64,000 nucleotides of DNA from the NCBI RefSeq assembly GCF_002608565.1, contig NZ_LIXM01000021.1, positions 31,772 to 95,771 of the forward strand, written 5' to 3'. The notes below the pieces were generated by a model. That model saw only the letters and a list, made by a program, of their open reading frames with translations. It ran no database searches and was not told the origin of the DNA. Source of the stretch: Vibrio sp. PID17_43 (GTDB taxonomy: Bacteria; Pseudomonadota; Gammaproteobacteria; Enterobacterales; Vibrionaceae). A program made the translations under genes and the position numbers. Positions 7,887 through 15,468 of this stretch are shown piece by piece. How positions within the stretch are numbered: position 1 is the stretch's first letter; the number at the start of each line of letters is the position of its first letter.

Positions 7887-8405
7887 TTAAGCGTTCGCTT
7901 TCACTTTTAATCGATTTTTATTGTCTCGGTTAGCAATGACTTGTTGATGGTCATCTATTGAACCTAACGTTTTCGCTAAACGGTCATACAAGACAACATT
8001 AACGGTCGCGGCAAGATTCATGCAGCCCGTGGTAGGGACATACACAACGTGATGCGCTTGATCGACCACATCTTGTGGCAATGAACCGTCTTCAGGTCCA
8101 AACACATACACCGCTTTCTTGGGATGAGTAAAGTGCGGAAGCGCCACTGCGCCAACGGCCAATTCTACGCATACAATTTCTACATCGCTTTCTAACTCAG
8201 CGGTAAGATCGTCCATCTCGACCAATCCAATACGTTCATGCATGTTTTTGGTGTCTGTTTGGAATTTTACGGCGCGATTATAACGAGTACCGTTATAGCG
8301 TACCTGTGTGGCGTCATAACAGCCCGCAGCACGCATAACAGCGCCAACGTTAGTTGGATTTTTCGGGTTGTGCAGGCCAATAATGACCGTTGGCTGTGTT
8401 GTCAT
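7887..8405 (-). CDS. RNA methyltransferase, TrmH/SpoU (SPOUT) family
   Basis: 172 residues with the three SPOUT motifs: NPTNVGAVMRAA (motif 1, about 17-28), YVFGPEDGSLP (motif 2) and VPTTGCMNLAATVNVVLYDR (motif 3, the trefoil knot binding S-adenosylmethionine). Such enzymes 2'-O-methylate tRNA or rRNA. There is no extra RNA-binding N-terminal domain, as in the compact TrmL-like members. The target nucleotide cannot be read from sequence. A single-gene unit with its own terminator. Confidence 0.88.
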   Translation of the reverse strand: MTTQPTVIIGLHNPKNPTNVGAVMRAAGCYDATQVRYNGTRYNRAVKFQTDTKNMHERIGLVEMDDLTAELESDVEIVCVELAVGAVALPHFTHPKKAVYVFGPEDGSLPQDVVDQAHHVVYVPTTGCMNLAATVNVVLYDRLAKTLGSIDDHQQVIANRDNKNRLKVKANA

Positions 8406-8678
8406 TGCTTGTGTTCTACTTCTACGTTTGAATATTGAATCGAAACGGTGGATTATGGACCTAATGTGGTCGAAGTACTATCGCTAGATCACAATATTTG
8501 CCCGCGATTATTCCAATATGTCAAACCATCTCCATCGCTAACAGAGAAGATGACTGATAGTGAGTCTGGCCTTCCTTGGTTTTATTTCTGTGCAGCTTTT
8601 CATCAATGGAGAAAGTTGGTCTTGGGTCCAAGGCATACGAATATAATTGGTATTCATCTAAGAGCAATTGTAACCAAA
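8406..8678. other. Intergenic region without a supported gene
   Basis: This spacer carries the promoter side of the methyltransferase gene. A 97-codon open frame beginning at 8448 has no ribosome site, runs through the terminator at 8679-8710 and shows no protein-like features, so it is not called. Confidence 0.5.
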
Positions 8679-8710
8679 AGAGCAGAGATAAATCCCTGCT
8701 CTTTTTCTTT
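8679..8710. terminator. Hairpin terminator beyond the membrane-protein gene
   Basis: AGAGCAG / CTGCTCT with a 10-base loop; the plus side continues TTTTTCTTT and the minus side TTTT. It most likely ends the minus-strand gene that stops at 8734. Confidence 0.7.
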
Positions 8711-8733
8711 AAATCAAAGCATTAACACTCAAA

Positions 8734-9429
8734 TTACTTAGTATGAAAAATCTGCTCGGTCTCGAGAGACGTCATTGCTCGAACTTGACGCCAAATGTAA
8801 TAAAAAATACCAAACATCATCAACATACTTGGAATTGCAATGATAGGGTAACTGTAAAGTGTCAACTTACCCAACTCTTCATTGAACGCTACTGTGCCTG
8901 CTGGGCTGGTGACAATCCAGGTTGCTAAGAAGTAATTCATTGCTGAAGAAAACGCAAATGTGCTAGCAAATAGATAATTTGATGACATCAAGCAACGCTC
9001 GAACTCCTCAGTTCGGCCGCGCGCGCTCAAGCGTTCCTTGATCAAAGAAAGGTTTAACACCGTATCATTCAGGAGCATCTTCTGCATGAAAGGATAACGT
9101 GTAAACGTTGAACCCAACACAGCTAAACCAATAAGGCCAGGAATCAGAGCCTCTTTCAGCGCCAACCAGCGCGTATCGAGTTCTAATAAACCAATGCCAC
9201 CCGTTAATAGAACACTAACAAAGCCAAGTGCAGAGATGAAGTTAAACTTCTTGTTACGGATAAGATCCATACCACCGTAAACAATAGGAAATAGCAAAGC
9301 GACAACGAGTGCCATCGCGGTTCCTAAATGCTCATCGCCACTGAACTTCATCAAGATGAAAGAAGGGATGAATACGTTAAAAAGGATCTCGAAGAGAGGA
9401 TTCGACTTTTTCGCGGTTGTGTTGTTCAT
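8734..9429 (-). CDS. Multi-spanning inner-membrane protein, VC0807-like
   Basis: 231 residues with about five to six hydrophobic segments (roughly 13-28, 36-52, 64-80, 90-108, 150-172, 195-218) and no soluble domain. The composition recalls a Vibrio family labelled VC0807, remotely like septation protein A-type membrane proteins. Function unknown. It is flanked by its own terminator and by a 295-bp spacer that shows nothing recognisable. Confidence 0.75.
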   Translation of the reverse strand: MNNTTAKKSNPLFEILFNVFIPSFILMKFSGDEHLGTAMALVVALLFPIVYGGMDLIRNKKFNFISALGFVSVLLTGGIGLLELDTRWLALKEALIPGLIGLAVLGSTFTRYPFMQKMLLNDTVLNLSLIKERLSARGRTEEFERCLMSSNYLFASTFAFSSAMNYFLATWIVTSPAGTVAFNEELGKLTLYSYPIIAIPSMLMMFGIFYYIWRQVRAMTSLETEQIFHTK

Positions 9430-9724
9430 AATTTCCTACTGAATCTACTATAACCCCAAAAGGCGGGTTGCCTTGAGATTAAGTGGGCATATCTGTTACT
9501 TGTTTACTTTGAGGTGAAGTGTTCACCGCTTAGCGCCAGATGTAAAGGGTTAAAGCCTCGAGTTATGTAACGACTTATGAAATAGACGAGCAAACGACAC
9601 GTTAACTCGCTGTACGCAAAAGGAAATGCGCCTTAGCTATGATGTAAATGTTGTTATAACAAACGTTTAGAGAGGGATTCGCATGGCGTTGCTCAGCACT
9701 TAAACGGTCGTCGTGTCACATCCA

Positions 9725-10117
9725 CTACTTGTAACTGTCTGGCAATAGGGCGTGGCCAGCGTACTCTGTCAAATAGACGAGCGCATCAATGACGCGGATA
9801 GGCGTTAACAGGTTATCTTCGTTACAGTTATCTAATTCAAATGTAAGGTAAATGCGACCAAATTCCACCTTTAGAAATAGGTTTCCTTGGGGGGCTCTAT
9901 CTTGGGTTAAAGCAAACACGCCAACACCGATAAAGTGCGAGCTTTTCAGATTTCTAGTCGCGTAGATATCACACTTCAGCTGGTGTGCGAGCGTTAAGAA
10001 ATCGAGAAGTAGATTAATTTGATCGTCTGAAACGTTATCTAGTGCTTTTATATGCGGTTCTTTGCAGAAACGCTCTAAATAGCTCATCATTTCGTCGATA
10101 TCGTTGTTAAATAGCAT
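9725..10117 (-). CDS. Unknown small soluble protein next to a rearrangement junction
   Basis: 130 residues from the ATG at 10117. The frame is open upstream to about 10217, but only TTG is available there, and that part overlaps the guanine deaminase fragment on the other strand, so the true N terminus may be lost or altered. The protein is acidic-hydrophilic with an alternating pattern (GNLFLKVEFGRIYLTFELDNC) suggesting a beta-rich fold, and a helical N-terminal half. No family recognised. No ribosome site precedes 10117, so expression is uncertain. Confidence 0.5.
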   Translation of the reverse strand: MLFNNDIDEMMSYLERFCKEPHIKALDNVSDDQINLLLDFLTLAHQLKCDIYATRNLKSSHFIGVGVFALTQDRAPQGNLFLKVEFGRIYLTFELDNCNEDNLLTPIRVIDALVYLTEYAGHALLPDSYK

Positions 10118-10183
10118 CGTAGGCCGCCCGTATTGTAAGGCTTGCGATTGTACCTTTAGAGCAACAACATACAAAGCGTTTAA

Positions 10184-10573
10184 ATTGGCCTCGGCAGCGA
10201 CATTGCGGAGGCTCCCTCACCATCGATCTTCCGTGCGGCTTTTGATGCGGTCAGCCACTCTCGCGTCCGTGAAGAAGGCGTTGATGTGATGCAACCTGCC
10301 TCACAGCATGGTACGCCGAGTTCACGAATCAGCTTTGTGGAAGCATTTTGGATGCCGACTGCCGGGGGCGCACAAGTATTAGATGCGAAGACTGGTCTGC
10401 TAGCGAAAAACCATCACTACGATGCCATCGTGGTCGAGGCGAACAAAGATGTTGGCAACCTTCACATTTGGTCGGAGTTTGATTCACCAAAAGACATTCT
10501 AGAAAAGATCATCTGCCTGGCTCAAAAAGAGAACGTGAAATGCGTTTGGGTTCAAGATAAGTTGATTATTTAG
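10184..10573 (+). pseudogene. guaD: 3' fragment of a guanine deaminase gene
   Basis: Open frame from just after TAA at 10181 to the stop at 10571-10573. The translation begins IGLGSDIAEAPSPSIFRAA, matching the metal-binding G-x-G-x-D-I-x-G-x-P-S segment of guanine deaminases (the conserved zinc-site Asp), then FVEAFWMPTAGGAQVL and a family-like C terminus ending KCVWVQDKLII. About two thirds of a normal 430-460 residue enzyme, including the HxH metal motif, is missing. A GTG at 10286 could start a 95-residue remnant but has no role by itself. Guanine deaminase normally makes xanthine, the substrate of the xdhABC product located 30 kb away. Confidence 0.78.
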
Positions 10574-10614
10574 ATATAATAAAAACTTATCGGTCACACC
10601 TACCTTAGTCCCTG

Positions 10615-10700
10615 TAACACACCTAGGTGACTTCAACATGCAGGGCTCTGGACGTATTGCCTTAGGCATATACCCAAGCAACCCAAGATGCTTGGGTAAA
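10615..10700. repeat. Two copies of a dispersed palindromic repeat
   Basis: The first part (10615-10655) contains CCTAGGTGACTTCAACATGC; the second (10667-10700) is a perfect 10-bp hairpin TACCCAAGCA / TGCTTGGGTA. Relatives occur at 11163-11196, 36814-36853 and 61366-61398. The family consensus looks like TATACCCRAGT-SACTTCAAGATGC with a CTTGGGTATA return arm. It marks the end of the guaD fragment. Confidence 0.7.
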
Positions 10701-10708
10701 CCAATAAG

Positions 10709-10732
10709 CGCCTCCCACTTCGAGGCGTTTTT
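10709..10732 (+). terminator. Terminator downstream of the guaD fragment
   Basis: CGCCTC / GAGGCG stem with a 7-base loop and five T. It ends exactly where the convergent gene stops (10731). It is probably the surviving terminator of the former guaD transcript. Confidence 0.75.
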
Positions 10733-11111
10733 ATTGAAACGAGTAATACTCACCTAACGAGCAATCATGCAAATCAGAAATAACGTAACTTCTCAGCGAA
10801 TTGATTTTGAAATTAAAAACCACATATTTACAAACATTGCGATTGCTTTCGCTGTAAGTGATATACCCTTCACTATAAGCACGTTGACCGTCGTTAGAGG
10901 TGATGTCTGCCGCCAATTCTAAATACGCTTTATGGGCATTAACGCGCTTCATCATCTCATATACATCGAGCCACTCTTCTCGGTTTGCCATTTGAATCAA
11001 CATAGATTCTGCTTGGGTTTCCAACCTTTGTGGGTAAACATAAAAACGCTCATACGCTAAGTAAGCACTCACCAAGATAAGGATTAACACTGCTGATGTC
11101 GTTCTTTTCAT
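10731..11111 (-). CDS. Unknown membrane-anchored protein
   Basis: 126 residues: an N-terminal transmembrane or uncleaved signal segment (about 7-22) and a periplasmic domain with helical character (QAESMLIQMANREEWLDVYEMMKRVNAHKAYLELA) and two cysteines near the C terminus (NVCKY, HDCSL) that could form a disulfide. No family recognised. It stands alone between two repeat copies and is probably conserved in related vibrios, which cannot be tested here. Confidence 0.6.
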   Translation of the reverse strand: MKRTTSAVLILILVSAYLAYERFYVYPQRLETQAESMLIQMANREEWLDVYEMMKRVNAHKAYLELAADITSNDGQRAYSEGYITYSESNRNVCKYVVFNFKINSLRSYVISDLHDCSLGEYYSFQ

Positions 11112-11162
11112 GCAAGTTGGCTCTTATCGTTATAAAGATTCTGAGGATCTCTCAGGCTAGAT

Positions 11163-11196
11163 ATATACCCGAGTCACCTCAAGATGCTTGTGTATA
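11163..11196. repeat. Dispersed palindromic repeat copy
   Basis: TATACCCGAGTCACCTCAAG followed by ATGCTTGTGTATA: imperfect inverted repeat related to the elements at 10671, 36814 and 61366. Confidence 0.65.
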
Positions 11197-11339
11197 AGAG
11201 TTTAGGGTAAGGAATTGACCCAAATAACAAGCGACGGTCAGAGTCAGTCAATTTCATGACAAACCGCTATCTTCCAAAAAATGACCATCGAATCGCCCAT
11301 CAAGGTTAAACCATTTTTATTCGAACCAAAGTGGGGACG

Positions 11340-11587
11340 ATCGTCGGGACGCAAAGCTGGTCAACCTTGCTTATCGCACACAAAGTTCAGTACACCGTGC
11401 ACGGCTTTATCGCGGCACGCTTAGATGCACTGACCACAGCTAATGCAGTGGTTAGCATCAAACTCGATAAACTCAGAGCTACGGTCCATAACCTTGGTTT
11501 CTTTTCTGATACGCAAGCTTCATGCGCAGACATATCTGCATCTGCGGCATGGCGTTTAAGCTGGCGAAACGTGTTCACTTCAGTCAA
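11340..11587 (-). pseudogene. Decayed iron-sulfur protein gene (formate-dehydrogenase/ferredoxin-like segment)
   Basis: On the minus strand one frame reads TEVNTFRQLKRHAADADMSA and EACVSEK, and after a frame change another reads SSEFIEFDANHCISCGQCI, stop, ACRDKAVHGVLNFVC. Together this is the CxxCxxCxxxC [4Fe-4S] motif seen near the N terminus of NAD-linked formate dehydrogenases and related proteins (form NPFI-x-YD-x-x-KCIxCGRCV-x-AC). The TAA inside the motif is one C-to-T change from CAA, giving IQAC. A frameshift and a stop in a catalytic motif make this a relic. It ends just upstream of the metal-efflux promoter. Confidence 0.65.
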
Positions 11588-11611
11588 TAGGAAGCAAAAA
11601 TTAATTAAATC

Positions 11612-11642
11612 TTGACCTTACCCTAAGGTTAACCTTTAAAAT
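11612..11642 (+). promoter_or_regulatory. MerR-family (CueR-like) promoter of the metal-efflux operon
   Basis: -35 TTGACC (11612-11617) and -10 TAAAAT (11637-11642) are separated by exactly 19 bp, the long spacer diagnostic of MerR-activated promoters, and the spacer carries the dyad ACCTTA-CCC-TAAGGT (11615-11629). CueR sites have ACCTTCC...GGAAGGT, so copper or silver is the likely signal. No metal-type MerR gene lies nearby; the regulator must be elsewhere. Confidence 0.82.
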
Positions 11643-11681
11643 AGAAAGGCTTTCATCATTTTCATCAAAACGGGAAAAGGT

Positions 11682-12125
11682 ATGCACTTAAAGTCGCTGC
11701 ATACAATTTGGTTAACTCTCTTTACTGCGCTGGTACTTTTGGTATCGAGTGTGGCTAATAGTGAGCCTTTGATGAACATCCAAATGATGTCAAACGGCAA
11801 GATGAATCATGGACATTCTATGATGAAGAGCGACAGTGAGCACTGTGACATGCCCGAAATAATGGGCGTTGCTATGACAGAAGTTTCAATGACAGACGCT
11901 CCCTTAGTAGAAAATAGTGACGCAAAAGAAACCAGCATGAACTGCGGAGGCAGTTCCGGTATGGTTCACACCTGCTGCACAACCGCATGCACAATCGTGT
12001 TTGTTCCCCTGCCTATTCCTGTCAATAGTCCAATGCCTACCGTTTATCGTGCAGCCATTACTCCCGAATTCGCTTCCCCTGTCGTGCATATCACCCGCGA
12101 CCTGTACAGGCCCCCTATAGTTTAA
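11682..12125 (+). CDS. Small exported Cys/Met/His-rich protein, first gene of the efflux operon
   Basis: 147 residues; signal peptide to about residue 27 (VSSVANS). The mature part is rich in Met, His and Cys (MNIQMMSNGKMNHGHSMMKS, SEHCDMPEIMG, MNCGGSSGMVHTCCTTAC), suggesting soft-metal binding in the periplasm, and the C terminus RDLYRPPIV recalls small DUF2946-type proteins found before copper efflux genes. Gene position directly behind the MerR-type promoter supports a copper or silver role. No catalytic motif is present. Function is inferred from composition and neighbours. Confidence 0.72.
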   Translation: MHLKSLHTIWLTLFTALVLLVSSVANSEPLMNIQMMSNGKMNHGHSMMKSDSEHCDMPEIMGVAMTEVSMTDAPLVENSDAKETSMNCGGSSGMVHTCCTTACTIVFVPLPIPVNSPMPTVYRAAITPEFASPVVHITRDLYRPPIV

Positions 12126-12143
12126 GTCAGTCAAGCATTCGAC

Positions 12144-12169
12144 CCTGCGTGTATCTCGCAGGTTGTTTT
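12144..12169 (+). terminator. Internal hairpin/attenuator in the efflux operon
   Basis: CCTGCG / CGCAGG stem with a 7-base loop and TTGTTTT behind it, between the small first gene and cusC. It probably lowers, rather than stops, transcription into the pump genes. Confidence 0.5.
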
Positions 12170-12262
12170 AATGCGCCCGAGCGATGGTGTAAGACTGGCT
12201 TACTGTTCCCGCTTTAACTCAAGTCTTCCCCCTATCGATCCGGCGAACACTGGATTTAGATT

Positions 12263-13654
12263 ATGGATTTCAAACCATACCGCCTAACTGCACCTATTTT
12301 AGTCATGGCTCTAGTTTCTGCGCCGACCTTAGTTAATGCAGCAAGCACAAAAACTAAAGTAGCAGGATCTACCGCGTTAAATATGCGTGCTTCAAACGAC
12401 AAGCTCACGCAGCTAATTAATGTGGCCTTGAGTAACGATGGCAATCGCCAACAATACTCGGCGCAATCTACTGCCATGCGTGAAACGGGCATTGCAAGCT
12501 CAACCTTGATGGATCCAAAACTGAAAGTGGGCTTCGGTGGCTTACCTGTCGACAGTTTCAAGTTCGATGAAGACCCAATGACCAACATCTCCGTTGGATT
12601 AATGCAGCAGTTTGAGCGTGGCTCGACGCTCGACCTTCAACAGAAGAAAGCCAATCAACAAGCCGATGGACTTGGGCTTCAAGTACATGCTCGTGAGCTT
12701 GAGGTTGCCAACAGCATGACTCAACTTTGGCTAGAGCTTGGCTATCAGCAACAAGCTGAGCAAATCTTGCGAGAAAACCGTAAGTTGATGAAGGAAATGG
12801 AAAGCTTTATTCAAACCAACTACTCGATTGGCAAGAGTGAAGCGCAAGATCTACTCAACTCACAACTCCAAGTAAGCAAACTGGACGAGAAACTGCAAGC
12901 CAATGCGCAAATGCAACGTCGTCTTATTTCTCAACTATCCGAATGGTTGGGTTCAGACTGGTTAGCGAACGAGCAGGCTCTGCATGCAAGTAATCAACTG
13001 AACTGGGACACACTCAATAACAAACTTGCGTCCAGTCTTGATTCGACTAAGCACTACCAACAACTCCGCCAGCACCCAATGGTTAAAATGGCAGATGTGA
13101 GTATTTCTACCAATAAAACTCAGGTCGAAATTGCTGAGCAAGCCTACAACCCTCAGTTTGGTGTCGAAGTGATGTACGCTTATCGTCAAGCCAACAATAT
13201 GAAGGGCGAGCCAGCGTCAGACTTGGTCAGCGCTTATCTAACCATGGACATTCCTTTGTTCACCGGTGACCGTCAAGATCGCAATCTTGCCGCTGCTCAG
13301 TACCAAGTTGGCGCTGCACAATCACAAAAAGACACCTTATTGACGCAAATGAACGCCAAAGTGAACACTTTGTTAGTTGATCGCGGCAACCTAACCCAGC
13401 GTCTAGAACGTTATCAATCCACCTTATTACCTCAAGCAAAAGCGCGCATTCAAGCCGTGGAGCGAGGTTACCAAAACAACACCGCGCAGTTTAACGATGT
13501 GATTTCTGCCACGACTGATGAGTTGGCATTACAGCTAGAGCAACAACGTCTGTTGACCGATCTCAACATCGCAAACAGCAATTTAGCCACCCTACTCGGC
13601 GGCTTCGACTATCAAGTAGCTTCCCCTGAAGCTCGCTCTATCTCGGCATATTAA
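12263..13654 (+). CDS. cusC: CusC/TolC-family outer-membrane efflux channel
   Basis: 463 residues with a signal peptide (about 1-26, ending VNAAS) and the two outer-membrane-factor repeats: long helices with coiled-coil pattern (ELEVANSMTQLWLELGYQQQ and QAKARIQAVERGYQNNTAQF). It forms the outer-membrane duct of a tripartite RND pump with the adaptor and transporter that follow. The protein is CusC/CzcC-like by context. It lies in an operon: adaptor 101 bp downstream, transporter overlapping that. No lipobox, so apparently not lipidated, unlike E. coli CusC. Confidence 0.88.
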   Translation: MDFKPYRLTAPILVMALVSAPTLVNAASTKTKVAGSTALNMRASNDKLTQLINVALSNDGNRQQYSAQSTAMRETGIASSTLMDPKLKVGFGGLPVDSFKFDEDPMTNISVGLMQQFERGSTLDLQQKKANQQADGLGLQVHARELEVANSMTQLWLELGYQQQAEQILRENRKLMKEMESFIQTNYSIGKSEAQDLLNSQLQVSKLDEKLQANAQMQRRLISQLSEWLGSDWLANEQALHASNQLNWDTLNNKLASSLDSTKHYQQLRQHPMVKMADVSISTNKTQVEIAEQAYNPQFGVEVMYAYRQANNMKGEPASDLVSAYLTMDIPLFTGDRQDRNLAAAQYQVGAAQSQKDTLLTQMNAKVNTLLVDRGNLTQRLERYQSTLLPQAKARIQAVERGYQNNTAQFNDVISATTDELALQLEQQRLLTDLNIANSNLATLLGGFDYQVASPEARSISAY

Positions 13655-13663
13655 TTTGTAATT

Positions 13664-13680
13664 CCCCAACGCGATTGGGG
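13664..13680 (+). other. Intercistronic hairpin
   Basis: CCCCAA / TTGGGG around CGCGA, ten bases after the channel gene stop, without a T-run. Likely an mRNA-stabilising or processing structure between cusC and cusB. Confidence 0.4.
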
Positions 13681-13755
13681 CTGAAGCGATATGACAAACA
13701 AGAGCAATCAAAAACACTGTAGTGTCAAATGAAAACAGGAAAATAAGGTATAAAA

Positions 13756-15468
13756 ATGAAAACTTTACAAGTAGCAACCATCGCACTGATTGTTGGTGGA
13801 GCTTTAGGGTTTGGTGCGAATCATTTTCTTGTGGGTTCAACTCATGACATGAGTGCAATGGGTGGCGAATCGGCTACCAGTTCCAACGACCCTCTCTACT
13901 GGGTTGCTCCAATGGATCCAAACTACAAACGCGACAAACCGGGCAAATCTCCGATGGGGATGGACTTGATCCCTGTTTACGCTGAAGACTTAACTGGCGA
14001 ACAAAATAAACCAGGGACAGTTACGATTGATCCGTCAGTAGAAAATAACCTTGGTGTAAAAACCGCAAAAGTAACGCTGGAAAAATTATCACCGCGCATT
14101 GAGACCGTCGGCTATATCGCCTTCGATGAAAGCCTGTTGTGGCAAACCAACGTGCGTGTTGCTGGTTGGGTTGAGAAACTCTACATCAATGCCGTCGGTG
14201 AAAAAGTGAAGAAAGGCGATGTGCTTTTCACCCTGTATTCACCAGAGTTGGTTAAGGCACAAGAAGAATTGCTGAATGCTTACCGCACTGGTCGCAACGG
14301 TTTAGTAAAAGGTGCAACAGAGCGTTTGGTGACGCTTGGTGTAGACCGTGGTCAAATAAAATCCATTAGGCGCAGCGGAAAAGCCTCTCAATCCATTGAA
14401 ATTAAAGCACCGGCTGACGGTGTTATTGCAAGCCTAAACGTGCGTGAAGGTGGCTACCTATCCCCAGCACAAGCGGTGATCAGTGCTGGTCCATTGGACA
14501 ATGTTTGGGTTGATGGGGAAGTCTTTGAGCGCCAAGCACACTGGATAAAAGCTGGCTCTCAAGCCACGATGACCCTGGATGCGATTCCGGGAAATGAATG
14601 GCAAGGCGTGGTGGATTACGTGTACCCAATCCTCGACCCGAAAACACGTACGTTGCGGGTTCGCCTTAAATTTCCTAACCCAAATGGCGCATTAAAGCCA
14701 AACATGTTTGCCAACATCGCATTGCAGCCTGTTACTGAAGACGCGGTATTAACCATTCCTAAATCATCCGTTATTCGTTCTGGTGGCATGACTCGCGTGG
14801 TTCTGGCAGAAGGTGACGGCAAATACCGCTCTGCCCGAATTGAAGTAGGCCGCGAAGATGGTGAGCAAATCGAAGTATTACAAGGCCTTAAACAAGACGA
14901 CAAGATTGTCACCTCATCACACTTCATGCTCGATTCTGAATCAAGCCAATCCGCGGATCTCTCTCGCATCAACGGTGTAGAGCCTGCAGCAGAAACTGCT
15001 TGGGCAAAAGGTGAAATCACCGATGTGATGGAAGAACACAGTATGCTGACCATTAACCACCAACCTGTACCTGAATGGGGTTGGCCTGGCATGGTAATGA
15101 ACTTCACTCTTGCTGAGGGCATCGATATCGGTGACTTAAAAAAAGGTCAATCCATTGAATTTGAAATGCAAAAGACTGAATCTGGTCAGTACCAAATCAT
15201 TGATTACAAATCGGACAAGAGCGTCATTGCAACAGAAGTCTGGCTAACAGGTGACATCACTATGTTGATGGCAGACTTTGGCATGATCACCTTAAATCAC
15301 CTGCCCGTTGCTGATTGGAACTGGGATGCAGGCGAGATGAACTTCTCCGTTGGTGACGAAGTGGATTTATCTGGCTTTAAAGAAGGCCAGAAAGTTCGAT
15401 TTCTATTGGAAAAACAAGGGACTGACTACGTTCTGAAGCAACTAGTGGCCGTTGAGGGGCAATTATGA
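13756..15468 (+). CDS. cusB: CusB-like periplasmic adaptor fused to two CusF-like domains
   Basis: 570 residues. N-terminal anchor (about 5-25), a heavy-metal-binding segment YWVAPMDPNYKRDKPGKSP-MGMDLIPVY (about 47-75), the membrane-fusion core with barrel-sandwich (VEKLYINAVGEKVKKGDVLF), and two C-terminal repeats of about 75 residues, each beginning GDI/GEITDxM and containing NHxPV, Trp and MNF. These are CusF-like metallochaperone folds. Repeat 1 (about 415-488) has all ligand types of CusF (His, Trp, Met, Met in NH...WPGMVMNF); repeat 2 (about 495-570) has WDAGEMNF, losing the first Met. It probably passes Cu(I)/Ag(I) to CusA. The stop overlaps the cusA start by four bases (ATGA). Confidence 0.9.
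   Translation: MKTLQVATIALIVGGALGFGANHFLVGSTHDMSAMGGESATSSNDPLYWVAPMDPNYKRDKPGKSPMGMDLIPVYAEDLTGEQNKPGTVTIDPSVENNLGVKTAKVTLEKLSPRIETVGYIAFDESLLWQTNVRVAGWVEKLYINAVGEKVKKGDVLFTLYSPELVKAQEELLNAYRTGRNGLVKGATERLVTLGVDRGQIKSIRRSGKASQSIEIKAPADGVIASLNVREGGYLSPAQAVISAGPLDNVWVDGEVFERQAHWIKAGSQATMTLDAIPGNEWQGVVDYVYPILDPKTRTLRVRLKFPNPNGALKPNMFANIALQPVTEDAVLTIPKSSVIRSGGMTRVVLAEGDGKYRSARIEVGREDGEQIEVLQGLKQDDKIVTSSHFMLDSESSQSADLSRINGVEPAAETAWAKGEITDVMEEHSMLTINHQPVPEWGWPGMVMNFTLAEGIDIGDLKKGQSIEFEMQKTESGQYQIIDYKSDKSVIATEVWLTGDITMLMADFGMITLNHLPVADWNWDAGEMNFSVGDEVDLSGFKEGQKVRFLLEKQGTDYVLKQLVAVEGQL

Noticed and set aside
8448..8741. 97-codon plus-strand frame
   Set aside because: Runs through a hairpin terminator and into the end of the minus-strand membrane protein gene; no ribosome site and no conserved features.
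11331..11615. 94-codon plus-strand frame upstream of the efflux operon
   Set aside because: It is opposite the iron-sulfur relic and overlaps the -35 box of the MerR-type promoter, so it is unlikely to be coding.
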